Source: Syntrophobacterales bacterium
GTDB lineage: Bacteria > Desulfobacterota > Syntrophia > Syntrophales > UBA2210
Length of the DNA stretch: 36,239 bases
Assembly (NCBI GenBank): GCA_021163105.1
Contig: JAGGXJ010000128.1
Coordinates: 1 to 36,239, forward strand
Direction of reading: 5' to 3'
Below the pieces are notes generated by a model. It searched no databases, was not told the DNA's origin, and was given only the letters and a program-made list of their open reading frames with translations. The translations under genes were made by a program, and so were the position numbers. Shown here piece by piece: positions 7,471-16,218 of this stretch. Numbering within the stretch: the first letter of the stretch is position 1; each line of letters begins with the position of its first letter.

Positions 7471-8292
7471 TTATTTATTTACCAGCTTGGTCCAGCCGGT
7501 ATTCAGGCCCTCTTTGTCAAGAACCTCCCTGAGCATCTTGGTCTCTTCTGCTGTTGGAGGCTCCACCTCTTTTACGTCGGGCGAAACCTTAAGATCCCAG
7601 GCGCAGTTCTCTACACACTCCTCTATAGTACTGTACGGCATCACGCCGGTGAGGATAAACTCATGTGTATCCGGGTCAGGGTAATATTCTCCCAGGTTTG
7701 TAACTATTACCATGGGGCCTTTCCCGGGATACCACATCCTCTCACGGAAATGGCCATCTTCCCCATAACCCAGCGTGGTTTTGTAGTCCAGCTTGTCCAC
7801 GAGGGATCTTCTGGTTTGCGGGCCCAGCAGGATGGGGTGAACAGCACCGGTACCCAGGTCATGAGCGCCCCCACTGCCGGGGAATCTGACATCAGGGTCA
7901 TAGTAATTGCCCATGCAGGTCGTATTAAGATTACCGAATTTGTCTACCTGGGCGAATCCCAGCAAGGTATGGGTACTCCTGCCGCTCATGGTGGCCCAGC
8001 CCAACACGTGAAGCACGTCGGTGATACAGGGCGTGTCTGCCTGAATGCAGGAGTCATCGATGCCCTCGGGCAACCTGTCCCCCACAACGGTGGCATCTAC
8101 AGAGCCACTCTCATACATGAAGACAGCGTCAGGCGAATAAACTCCCTTGGCCAGATTTGATGCAACCAGGCCTAATCCCACACCAATGTCCATGATGGCG
8201 TCATTGGGGATGTGCCTTGCGCTAGCGCAACACATCATTTCCGGTTGCGTAAACTTCTCTAACAGTTCCTTTTTGCCTCCTATCTTTGCCAT
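7471..8292 (-). CDS. CoA-transferase, glutaconate-type beta subunit
   Basis: This 273-residue partner of the downstream alpha subunit carries MYESGS at about residues 59-64. Its Glu (about 61) is in the position of the thioester-forming glutamate of family I CoA-transferases, and a glycine-rich GSGGAHDLG segment follows. I start at 8292 because AAGGAGGAATC immediately precedes that ATG; the track start at 8331 lies inside the upstream repeat region and lacks a ribosome-binding site. It is the first gene of a two-gene operon ending at the 6.3-kb terminator. The catalytic assignment is established for the family, while the acid substrate is unknown. Confidence 0.83.
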   Translation of the reverse strand: MAKIGGKKELLEKFTQPEMMCCASARHIPNDAIMDIGVGLGLVASNLAKGVYSPDAVFMYESGSVDATVVGDRLPEGIDDSCIQADTPCITDVLHVLGWATMSGRSTHTLLGFAQVDKFGNLNTTCMGNYYDPDVRFPGSGGAHDLGTGAVHPILLGPQTRRSLVDKLDYKTTLGYGEDGHFRERMWYPGKGPMVIVTNLGEYYPDPDTHEFILTGVMPYSTIEECVENCAWDLKVSPDVKEVEPPTAEETKMLREVLDKEGLNTGWTKLVNK

Positions 8293-8335
8293 GATTCCTC
8301 CTTTTTTGATAAGAATTTTCTTGTTCAACAACTAT

Positions 8336-8468
8336 GAATTCGCAAAAAGTCAAAATCAGCGAATCCGTCATTTTAATCACAGAGAGAAATCTTGCATTTA
8401 CAACACATTATACGCACCAGATTTCTCGTTTCAATTGCAATGACATTTTGAGAAAACTTTTTACGAAC
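8336..8468. repeat. MITE-like palindromic repeat, degenerate copy 1
   Basis: The outer end AATTCGCAAAAAGTC (left) is roughly the inverse of ACTTTTTACGAAC (right). The inner arms contain GTCATTTT...AGAGAAATCTT and AGATTTCTCGTTTC...AATGACA. The same outer and inner blocks occur near 24464-24597 and 33630-33765. The inner left arm has diverged, so this looks like the oldest copy. Confidence 0.65.
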
Positions 8469-8489
8469 ACATCAATAATAAAAATCAGC

Positions 8490-8686
8490 AATTTCCGGTC
8501 AGGTTTTCACACGTAAATAAATTATAGAATAAGTGCATTAAATTACTTCTCTACACAACACCTCGCTTACAGCGCAGGTGCAGCAACTGCTCATTCAGTT
8601 TCATAATAGATTTCAATGCGGAGATCCTGCAAAATTCCAAAAAACAGAATGCCTGATACTCTCATGTAGAAACCTGACCGGAAATT
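8490..8686. repeat. 17-bp perfect inverted repeat, 163 bp apart, with an internal hairpin
   Basis: AATTTCCGGTCAGGTTT at 8490-8506 is the exact reverse complement of AAACCTGACCGGAAATT at 8670-8686. Between them, CACCTCGC-TTACA-GCG(C)AGGTG at 8559-8580 forms a second hairpin. No coding frame is supported inside. This could be a small non-autonomous mobile element or a structured RNA. Confidence 0.6.
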
Positions 8687-8784
8687 ACCTATAAAATGGA
8701 AATATAATATGAACAATCTTGTGTGTCAATAAAATAATGACCAAAACTCACCACCTGATCGTGCATGGCCTGGGTCCCCATATT

Positions 8785-11709
8785 TTAAAGCACCTTTAAG
8801 ATGTTCAGCGGTGGCAGTTTACTGCTGGCGGCTTCTGCAATAGCATTCTCTGACCCAAGCACTTTCACCAATCCGTTTTTTACTACCTCGTCTATCACAC
8901 CCGCAAACTTTCTGAAATCCTGAGCTGTTGTAGACAGAATTTCATCTCGCACACGCTGGATATCTTCCTCGGTATTACCGGTCAGATAATGAACCATTGA
9001 GGTATATCCTCTGGCATCAGGGAACATATATGCATCCATATCCCCTATGGCGCCGATAATTCCCTTTGCCAATTCGTCATCGCCCAGATCACAATCACGC
9101 AGGAATCCGGCTGTTTCGTCAAACGCCTCGAGGGTTTTTAGAAGATTTGGATCGCGGTACGACAGAAAGGTCAATACGCCGGAAAATTTATCAAAATTAC
9201 AAAACGCTCCGTAAGCGCCTCCACGCACGCGGATGCGATCCCACAGCCAGGAAGTTCTGAGATAGCGGGTAATAACTCTGATAGAACCGTGATATGTATA
9301 TCCGGAGCTGTAAATATTCGCTCCCTTTCCTACATAGTTTATCTGAGAAGGAACGACAAATCCCTCATACTCTGGTAGCTTCATGTCCGCCAGAAGATCT
9401 TCGGAAATGCCTGCCTCCGTGCCGCCCGCCGGTATTTTGCCTGCAAAGCCGGCAAGATGGGGTCTTACCTTTTTCCATCCTGTTTTATCAACGGTAACAT
9501 TGAATAACAGGTTCTCATGTCTGACAAGGATATGCCTCATCTCTTCGAGTATAGAGTGAACGGAAGACCAGTCATTATCTATTCTGCCGACAAGCTCACG
9601 CAGGAAGAAGAGATAGCTTACTCCGTTTAACTGTTCCGCCAGCCAGCCAGCTTCGCTGAAATGTGCCTTCAGACGCAGATTCACCGTCTGATGTCCGCCG
9701 GGTATCAACTGTTGCTCCTGCCTGGACTTTTCCTCCAGGACCATTTGTTTCAGACGCTCCCTGTTGTCCAGTCTGACATCCATAAGAAGATCCCTGATAA
9801 TATCGAAAAGATCCCCCACCTGTGGGAGCATGACCTTTCCGCAGAGAAAAAGCCTGGCCTCGGCCTCTTTTGTGTCCTTAGTCCCTGATATAAGCAGTGA
9901 TGGATGAATTCCCCCTGTCTTCCGGTCAATTCTACGGGAAATCTCAACATAATCTTCCTTTTTTGTACCCATTTCAAGAAGTGTTCTGCTGAACAGGGGA
10001 ATATACTGGATATATTTCCGGGGTAATGAGCGCAGATTCAGACCTGTTTCAACATACACGATACCGTTTGTGGATATGTCATGATACAAAACCGTGGCAC
10101 CCTTTTCATCCAGAACAGCGAGAGGTATTGTCCTGTTTTTCTTCTCCAGATCGGAAAGCTTCAGGTTTGGTATGGTTGCAAGGGCTTCAGGTGAGTCCGG
10201 AGCTTCCTGGATTTTTTTGAGCCGGTTTGCGGTTTTAAAGATATTTTCCAATTCCTTCGGGCTGGCAGATTCGCGCACATTATCGAGCCTCTGCCTCTCG
10301 GCCGTATCCATCTCATCCTTTAAACTCGCGTCCGGTTCCATAACAACAGTTGTGCGGTGTGGATTATCCAGGAAATATTTCCTTATCATATCTGCAAAGA
10401 ATGATTTCTCCGAAGCGATACGCGATTTAATCTCCGACATAAGGGATTCAAAAGGGAGTAACGTAAGGGGATCGCCATCATACAGCCAGGTCGTCATCGC
10501 CCGCAGCATCAGCACCAGTCCGCGGGGGTAACTGCCTGTATTGTTCTCACGCAGGCCGAATTCTATGATATTAACAGCCGCTTCCACTGCCTCAGGTTCA
10601 ATTCCATCGGCTGACAATTCTTCAAGGGTTTTTAATATCAGTGTTTCAATAACATCCGCTTTTCCATCATCAAATCCCTTCAATCCCACAGAGAAAAACA
10701 GCTGTTGCAATTCACCTTCCAAACCGCCTCCTGTAACATCCTCCCCAAGGCCGGATTCAATAAGCGCTTTGCGCAGGGGTGAACCCGGCGTACCTAAAAG
10801 GATATATCCAAGGATATGGAGCGCCATGTTTGTGACGGCATCTTTTGTCTCGCTAAACATCCAGTTTATCGTCATCATATTCCTGGATGAATCATCCTCT
10901 GCGGCAAAGGAACGCACGACCCGTCCGGGACCGTCAAATCGCGGCTGGAGATGTACCGCTGAATCTATTTCTATCTTTTCAAAGTCTTTCAGATAAGCAT
11001 CTACAAGGCGCAATCTTTCTTCCGGGTCATCATCACCGGAAAAGAAGATGCGCGCATTGGAAGGATGATAATATCTCCGGTGAAAATCCCTGAACTGTTC
11101 ATAGGTCAGATCGGGGATAACAGCGGGGTCTCCCCCGGAATCCAGCCCGTATGTCGTATCGGGAAACAGTGACTGCTGTGAATATTCGGCTAAAAGCCTG
11201 TCCGGAGATGAATTAGCGCCCTTCATCTCATTAAAAACCACGCCCCTGTACACAAGAGGCCCATCCAGTGCCTCCATTTCGTAGTGCCACCCTTCCTGCT
11301 GAAATATCTCTGGCGTGATACGCGGGTAGAAGACTGCGTCAAGATAAACATCTATCAAATTATAAAAATCCCGGGTGTTCTGACTTGCCACAGGGTAACA
11401 GGTCCTATCCGGATAGGTGAAGGCATTCAGAAAAGTCTGCAAAGATCCCTTTAATATTTCCACAAAGGGTTCCTTCACCGGATACTTGCGGGAACCGCAG
11501 AGGACGGAATGCTCCAGAATATGGGCTACGCCTGTTGAGTCGCGAGGCGGCGTCCGGAAAGTGATCCCGAACACCTTGTTCTCGTCATCATTTATTATCG
11601 ATAAAAGTTCGGCGCCTGTTTGAACATGTCTGTAAACCCTTGCATTTGTTTTCAGCTCATCGATATATTGTTCCCGTAAAAGCTTAAAACCATAAGAAAC
11701 TTTTGTCAT
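8785..11709 (-). CDS. Peptidase M16C, PreP/Cym1-like zinc metalloprotease
   Basis: This 974-residue protein matches the length of presequence-protease type M16C enzymes, which are two fused halves around a chamber. The inverted zinc motif HILEH is at 63-67, followed by SRKYPVKEPF and a region with YHPSNARIFFSGD near 215. The C-terminal half carries the substrate-closing segment RGGAYGAF. It should degrade peptides in the cytosol or periplasm; no signal peptide is visible, so cytosolic is more likely. GGAGG lies 5 nt before the ATG. It is on the same strand as meaB but 205 bp further on, so it may be separately transcribed. A link to propionate metabolism is not implied. Confidence 0.92.
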   Translation of the reverse strand: MTKVSYGFKLLREQYIDELKTNARVYRHVQTGAELLSIINDDENKVFGITFRTPPRDSTGVAHILEHSVLCGSRKYPVKEPFVEILKGSLQTFLNAFTYPDRTCYPVASQNTRDFYNLIDVYLDAVFYPRITPEIFQQEGWHYEMEALDGPLVYRGVVFNEMKGANSSPDRLLAEYSQQSLFPDTTYGLDSGGDPAVIPDLTYEQFRDFHRRYYHPSNARIFFSGDDDPEERLRLVDAYLKDFEKIEIDSAVHLQPRFDGPGRVVRSFAAEDDSSRNMMTINWMFSETKDAVTNMALHILGYILLGTPGSPLRKALIESGLGEDVTGGGLEGELQQLFFSVGLKGFDDGKADVIETLILKTLEELSADGIEPEAVEAAVNIIEFGLRENNTGSYPRGLVLMLRAMTTWLYDGDPLTLLPFESLMSEIKSRIASEKSFFADMIRKYFLDNPHRTTVVMEPDASLKDEMDTAERQRLDNVRESASPKELENIFKTANRLKKIQEAPDSPEALATIPNLKLSDLEKKNRTIPLAVLDEKGATVLYHDISTNGIVYVETGLNLRSLPRKYIQYIPLFSRTLLEMGTKKEDYVEISRRIDRKTGGIHPSLLISGTKDTKEAEARLFLCGKVMLPQVGDLFDIIRDLLMDVRLDNRERLKQMVLEEKSRQEQQLIPGGHQTVNLRLKAHFSEAGWLAEQLNGVSYLFFLRELVGRIDNDWSSVHSILEEMRHILVRHENLLFNVTVDKTGWKKVRPHLAGFAGKIPAGGTEAGISEDLLADMKLPEYEGFVVPSQINYVGKGANIYSSGYTYHGSIRVITRYLRTSWLWDRIRVRGGAYGAFCNFDKFSGVLTFLSYRDPNLLKTLEAFDETAGFLRDCDLGDDELAKGIIGAIGDMDAYMFPDARGYTSMVHYLTGNTEEDIQRVRDEILSTTAQDFRKFAGVIDEVVKNGLVKVLGSENAIAEAASSKLPPLNILKVL

Positions 11710-11914
11710 TTATTCCTCCATTTTTTTATTAGTCAAGTTCAAATTTAATGGTTTTATAAAAAGTCGATGGAAACCAGCCATCTTTTGGTTATCGTAAAAC
11801 AACTAAAAGAAATATAATAGCGAGGGTTGTTCTCTTCAAATCCAGAGAAGGGGATAAATAAATCCCGTCTCTATCTATTCTGTCTGTAGGGAAATCCAGC
11901 TTCCTGGAGAATCA

Positions 11915-12898
11915 TCACTTATCATCCAGAAAAAAAAGCAGCTTTTCTGCAGCGGCGGTTGGTGTGATTGTCCCTTCTTCCACCTCTTTCTCAATTTTCG
12001 GTACTATCTTTTTGGCATAAGGATTTTTGTAAAACCACTCGACGAGACCTTCTTTTACCAGAAACCACATCCAGTCAAGGGTCTGCTTTTCACGCTTCAT
12101 CTCCAGCTCTCCGGTAGACGACAGCTTTTTTCTGTGCTCCAGAACGGTATCCCATATCTCATGTATGCCGGTCAAATTCAAGGCACTGCATTTAAGAACA
12201 GGCGGAGACCAGTTGGGGGAAAGGGGGATTGAAAAATGGAGGGCTGCTTCGCACTGCTTTCTTGCAAAATCCGCTCTTTGAATATTATCGCCGTCCGCCT
12301 TGTTGATAGCAATGGCATCAACAAGTTCCAAAACGCCCTTTTTCATTCCCTGAAGCTCATCTCCTGCCCCGGATATCATCAGCATCAGGAAGAAATCAAC
12401 CATGGAAGCCACCGCCACCTCGGATTGACCGGAGCCCAGCGTTTCAACAATCACCACATCAAAGCCGGCTGCCTCACAGACGAGCATTGTTTCCCTGGTC
12501 TTGCTTGCAACGCCCCCTAAAGTGCCTCCTGAGGGAGAAGGCCGGATAAAGGCATTTTTCTCAACAGAGAGTTTTTCCATGCGGGTCTTGTCCGCCAGAA
12601 TACTTCCCCCGCTCCTTATGCTGCTCGGATCAACAGCAAGGACAGCCACGCTGTATCCCTTTTTCACCAGCAGCATGCCGAGTGCCTCTATGAAAGTGCT
12701 CTTTCCGGCGCCAGGCACCCCCGTTATCCCGAGACGTATTGCCTTTTCTGTATGAGGGAGCAGTTGATCGACAACAAGCCGCGCAGCCTTCTTGTGAGCA
12801 GGGAGTGCGCTTTCAATCAGAGTAATGGTCTTGGAGATCATACGCCTGTCATGCCTCAGCACACCTTCTATATAAGGCTGGATATCGCTTGATATCAT
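11915..12898 (-). CDS. meaB: Methylmalonyl-CoA mutase-associated GTPase MeaB
   Basis: This is a 327-residue G3E-type GTPase. It has the P-loop GVPGAGKST at 60-68, VDPSS near 93, the conserved [12 protein letters not shown] near 118-130, [10 protein letters not shown] as the switch region near 151-160 and NKADGDN as base-recognition motif near 198. MeaB/MMAA proteins gate cobalamin loading and protect methylmalonyl-CoA mutase from inactivation. The start codon overlaps the mutase stop as ATGA, so translation is coupled. The switch has Leu and Ser where VETVGVGQSE is usual, a modest variation. Identity is secure from sequence plus context. Confidence 0.95.
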   Translation of the reverse strand: MISSDIQPYIEGVLRHDRRMISKTITLIESALPAHKKAARLVVDQLLPHTEKAIRLGITGVPGAGKSTFIEALGMLLVKKGYSVAVLAVDPSSIRSGGSILADKTRMEKLSVEKNAFIRPSPSGGTLGGVASKTRETMLVCEAAGFDVVIVETLGSGQSEVAVASMVDFFLMLMISGAGDELQGMKKGVLELVDAIAINKADGDNIQRADFARKQCEAALHFSIPLSPNWSPPVLKCSALNLTGIHEIWDTVLEHRKKLSSTGELEMKREKQTLDWMWFLVKEGLVEWFYKNPYAKKIVPKIEKEVEEGTITPTAAAEKLLFFLDDK

Positions 12899-15024
12899 GT
12901 TCTCTGCTCCAGGATGTTGAGAGTCTTGTTTGCGGAATCCAGAATTGGTGTCCCTGGACCAAATACTGCCGCCACACCCGCACCATAGAGAAAGTCATAA
13001 TCGCTGTGGGGAATTACTCCACCTGCAACGACCTTGATATCTTCGCCACCCTCTTCCGTGAGGCTTTCTAAAAGCTGAGGGATAAGGGTCTTGTGACCGG
13101 CAGCCAGACTTGAGACACCGATGACATGAACATCGTTTTCTACAGCCATTCTGGCCGCTTCCCCGGGAGTCTGGAACATGGGACCGATATCCACGTCAAA
13201 CCCAAGATCCGCATAAGCTGTAGCGATCACCTTGCTTCCCCGGTCATGACCATCCTGACCCATCTTAACAACAAGTATCCGTGGCCGTCTGCCCTCTTTC
13301 TTCATAAAATCACTTGTTCTCTTTTTTACGGCGTTAAATATTTCACTGTCCATGTACTCAGAGGCGTAGGCTCCGGATATACACTGGGTTGTTGCCGTAT
13401 AGCGTCCGAAGACTTTCTCCATGGCGTTTGAAATTTCTCCAACCGTTGCTCTGGCCCGCGTGGCGGATATTGTCACTTCCAGAAGGTTTCCCCCGGATTC
13501 GGCACAGTTTGTTACGGCCTCCAGGGCCTTCCGCACGGTGGCAGAATTTCGTTTTGCCTTCAGATCCTTTAATCTCGCAACCTGCTCGTCCCGAACAGTC
13601 TCCGACACTTCACGAATATCATCAAGAGGTTCTTCCTCTATCTGATATTTGTTTACACCCACGATCACATCCAGCCCCTGGTCTATCCGGGCCTGCTTTC
13701 TGGCTGCCGATTCCTCTATTCGCATCTTTGGCATTCCGGTTTCGATGGCCCTGGCCATGCCGCCCAACTCCTCGATCTCATCAATAATCTTTCTCGCCTC
13801 CCGGATGATCCCATCTGTCAGGGCCTCGACATAATAGGAGCCGCCCAGTGGATCAATAGCGTGACAAATCTGGGATTCTTCCTTGACAATTATCTGAGTG
13901 TTCCTCGCGATCCTGGCGGAAAAATTCGAGGGTGTGGCCACAGCCTCATCGAATGAATTGGTATGGAGAGACTGTGTTCCGCCCAAAACCGCGGCCATGC
14001 ATTCAATGGTGGTGCGTATAATATTGTTATATGGATCCTGCTCGGTCAGACTCCAGCCGGATGTCTGGCAGTGGGTTCTGAGCATGGCGGATTTTGGGTT
14101 TTGAGGGTTGAACTTGCCAATTAATTCATGCCAGAGAAAACGGGCGGCCCTCAGCATGGCAATCTCCATAAAGAAATTCATCCCGATCCCGAAAAAAAAT
14201 GAGAGTCGTGGCGCAAACGCGTCTATGTCAAGCCCCGCGTCAATGGCCGCTTTCACGTACTGCACCCCGTCGGCCAGAGTAAATGCGGTTTGAAGCACGG
14301 AGTTTGCTCCGGCCTCCATCATATGGTAACCGCTGATACTAACGGTATTGTACATGGGCATATTCTTCGAACAGTACCCGATAATATCCGAAACAATTCT
14401 CATGGAAGGGCCGGGAGGATATATGTATGTATTTCTCGTGAGATACTCTTTGAGGATGTCGTTCTGTATGGTCCCCGAAAGCTTATCCTGAGCAACTCCC
14501 TGCTCTTCCGCGGCAACGATATACCCGGCCAGACAGGGAAGAACGGCGCCATTCATGGTCATGGAAACCGACATCTTGTCCAGCGGGATCTGATCGAAAA
14601 GAACTTTCATGTCCTCCACGGAATCTATTGCAACGCCCGCCTTTCCGATATCACCGATTACCCTGGGATGATCAGAGTCATAGCCCCTGTGAGTTGCAAG
14701 GTCAAAGGCCACGGAAAGGCCCTTTTGACCGGCGGCGAGATTTCTTCTGTAAAATTTATTTGAATCTTTTGCCGTGGAAAAACCGGCATACTGACGGATG
14801 GTCCATGGTCTCTGGGCATACATGGTGGCCTGAGGGCCCCTGATATAGGGAGCAAGTCCGGGAAGGGTGTTGACAAACTCCAAACCTTCAAGATCTTCGG
14901 CTGTGTACAGGGGTTTTACCTGGATTCCCTCCGGGGTTACCCAGTTCAGGGATTCAAGCGGGTTCCCGTTTAAGCTCTTTTCTGCGAGTTTTCTCCATTT
15001 TTCTGCATCCGGATGCTCTGCCAT
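12895..15024 (-). CDS. Methylmalonyl-CoA mutase, single-chain type
   Basis: At 709 residues, this is the homodimeric type with both the TIM-barrel and the cobalamin domain in one chain. [14 protein letters not shown] near 72-85 is the mutase-specific substrate-channel motif, [15 protein letters not shown] is in the barrel, and DGHDRG at 591-596 provides the cobalt-ligating His593 of the B12 domain. It interconverts (R)-methylmalonyl-CoA and succinyl-CoA. AGGAGG lies 9 nt before the ATG. It precedes meaB with a 4-nt overlap and shares the strand with epimerase and propionyl-CoA synthetase genes, a complete methylmalonyl pathway apart from the carboxylation or transcarboxylation step. Confidence 0.96.
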   Translation of the reverse strand: MAEHPDAEKWRKLAEKSLNGNPLESLNWVTPEGIQVKPLYTAEDLEGLEFVNTLPGLAPYIRGPQATMYAQRPWTIRQYAGFSTAKDSNKFYRRNLAAGQKGLSVAFDLATHRGYDSDHPRVIGDIGKAGVAIDSVEDMKVLFDQIPLDKMSVSMTMNGAVLPCLAGYIVAAEEQGVAQDKLSGTIQNDILKEYLTRNTYIYPPGPSMRIVSDIIGYCSKNMPMYNTVSISGYHMMEAGANSVLQTAFTLADGVQYVKAAIDAGLDIDAFAPRLSFFFGIGMNFFMEIAMLRAARFLWHELIGKFNPQNPKSAMLRTHCQTSGWSLTEQDPYNNIIRTTIECMAAVLGGTQSLHTNSFDEAVATPSNFSARIARNTQIIVKEESQICHAIDPLGGSYYVEALTDGIIREARKIIDEIEELGGMARAIETGMPKMRIEESAARKQARIDQGLDVIVGVNKYQIEEEPLDDIREVSETVRDEQVARLKDLKAKRNSATVRKALEAVTNCAESGGNLLEVTISATRARATVGEISNAMEKVFGRYTATTQCISGAYASEYMDSEIFNAVKKRTSDFMKKEGRRPRILVVKMGQDGHDRGSKVIATAYADLGFDVDIGPMFQTPGEAARMAVENDVHVIGVSSLAAGHKTLIPQLLESLTEEGGEDIKVVAGGVIPHSDYDFLYGAGVAAVFGPGTPILDSANKTLNILEQRT

Positions 15025-15078
15025 GATATTATTCCTCCTAACCCGGACAAACCGGGATCAAACAACATATGATATTTC

Positions 15079-15160
15079 ATCACGAAAGCACGAAAAACAG
15101 GATTTGATTTTGTGCCTTCCTTTTTTTTGTGATCGTTCTTAATTCTTTTGCCATTTGTGC
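15079..15160. repeat. Dispersed repeat family 2, copy A
   Basis: ATCACGAAAGCACGAA at 15079-15094 and AATTCTTTTGCCATTT near 15141-15156 recur in the same order at 33545-33608, upstream of lgt. The sequence between is more divergent. It sits between the MBL-fold gene and the mutase gene. Confidence 0.6.
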
Positions 15161-15183
15161 CTGTCTGCGTGCAACAGACAGGC
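15159..15183. repeat. Perfect 9-bp hairpin with GCCTGTCTG arms
   Basis: GCCTGTCTG-CGTGCAA-CAGACAGGC is a perfect stem-loop followed by extra GGCAGGCAGG units. It directly abuts repeat family 2, so it may be part of the same dispersed unit. No T-run follows on either strand. Confidence 0.5.
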
Positions 15184-15254
15184 AGGCAGGTATAAACGTT
15201 ACAGATAGAGGACTAATAAATATTACTGATTATAACGTATAGATTTGCCTGATA

Positions 15255-16184
15255 CTATTTCTTATCCGTTTCCCTTCTCAGATAATCCTCCATTCCCTTG
15301 ATACTGTTAAAGGCAAAAAATTTTTCCCTGTTTTGCACATCCTCGGGGAGGGAATGATAATAAAACATGCCTTCATCGTTTTGTAGTATTTCATCAAAGA
15401 TATCCTTGCAGGGCAATTCATTGCCCGGACAATAATGCTTTTTTACGCTGGCGAGCCAGGTATCTGCCTGGCTGAAGGCGGCATTAAATACGTTCTCTGG
15501 ATCATGTCTGCATCCGTAGTGGGCAAAACATATATGGGAAACATCAAGAGAAGCAAGCTTTTTCAGGGAATTTCTGTAAGCCTCATACTTAAATACGGAA
15601 GGCGTTGCTATTCTGAGATAAAATCTGTTTTTCAATGGATAACTCACCCCTGCAGCCTCTCCGGTAAAAAGAATATCACCGGCACGATAGCAGAGGTGAT
15701 GGGGTGTATGCCCGGGTGTTTTGAGCGCACCTATTACGATTTCTCCAGCCTCGATAGAGTTTCTGTATCCAATATTCTTTACAGAAACAGGAACGATCTC
15801 CCCGTACATTTCTGCAAGCTTGCCCAGTGTTCTTCTGGATTCTTTCCACAGTTTTGCAGGATTGATCATATGACGAATCCCGTCAGGATGACAGATGACT
15901 TGCGCGTCCGGGTAGTGCTTCAGCAACAATCCGGCACCGCCTGCGTGGTCAATATGGATATGAGTCAGGAGAATGTAATCTATCTTCTTGACCCCACACG
16001 TTGTCAGGGCATTCAGAAGGATGGGAATAGAAGATCGGGGGCCGGGATCTATAACGACCGTACAATTACCGTTAATAAATATCCAGCTGCTGATAAAATT
16101 CCGGAATCCCTCTACTGGTTGATCCAGATCCACCAGGTAGAGATTCTCCATGGTTCGATGAACTATGTCATGTGTAATGTGCAT
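15255..16184 (-). CDS. MBL-fold metallo-hydrolase in the propionate gene cluster
   Basis: This is a metallo-beta-lactamase-fold protein of about 309 residues with LLTHIHIDHAGGAG (zinc site), PGHTPHHLCY and CFAHYGC in the expected order. It resembles glyoxalase-II/lactonase-like hydrolases; the substrate is unknown. I prefer the start at 16184, because the track start at 16313 would overlap the propionyl-CoA synthetase by about 95 bases. The ribosome-binding site there (AGGA, about 12 nt away) is weak, so another nearby ATG such as that of MENLYLVD is possible. It sits between propionyl-CoA synthetase and mutase, so a thioesterase or detoxifying role in propionate metabolism is plausible but only inferred. 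Confidence 0.75.
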   Translation of the reverse strand: MHITHDIVHRTMENLYLVDLDQPVEGFRNFISSWIFINGNCTVVIDPGPRSSIPILLNALTTCGVKKIDYILLTHIHIDHAGGAGLLLKHYPDAQVICHPDGIRHMINPAKLWKESRRTLGKLAEMYGEIVPVSVKNIGYRNSIEAGEIVIGALKTPGHTPHHLCYRAGDILFTGEAAGVSYPLKNRFYLRIATPSVFKYEAYRNSLKKLASLDVSHICFAHYGCRHDPENVFNAAFSQADTWLASVKKHYCPGNELPCKDIFDEILQNDEGMFYYHSLPEDVQNREKFFAFNSIKGMEDYLRRETDKK

Positions 16185-16218
16185 GGGAAAACATTCCTGA
16201 TAATTATTAACTTTGAAT

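Larger units (their letters stand above)
8293..8784. other. Non-coding, repeat-bearing intergenic region
   Basis: These 490 AT-rich bases lie between the CoA-transferase operon and the M16 peptidase. They hold a degenerate copy of the palindromic MITE-like repeat (8336-8468) and a 17-bp inverted repeat (8490-8506 / 8670-8686) enclosing a small hairpin. Short ORFs here fall within the repeat and are not called. The CoA-transferase promoter must lie in or near the repeat copy. Confidence 0.6.

Noticed and set aside
8293-8331. Longer start of the CoA-transferase beta subunit
   Set aside because: The consensus AAGGAGG sits directly before the internal ATG at 8292 and would be coding if the longer start were used.
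15079-15183. Repeat with hairpin considered as a CRISPR fragment
   Set aside because: There is only one hairpin unit, with no regularly spaced direct repeats or spacers and no cas genes.
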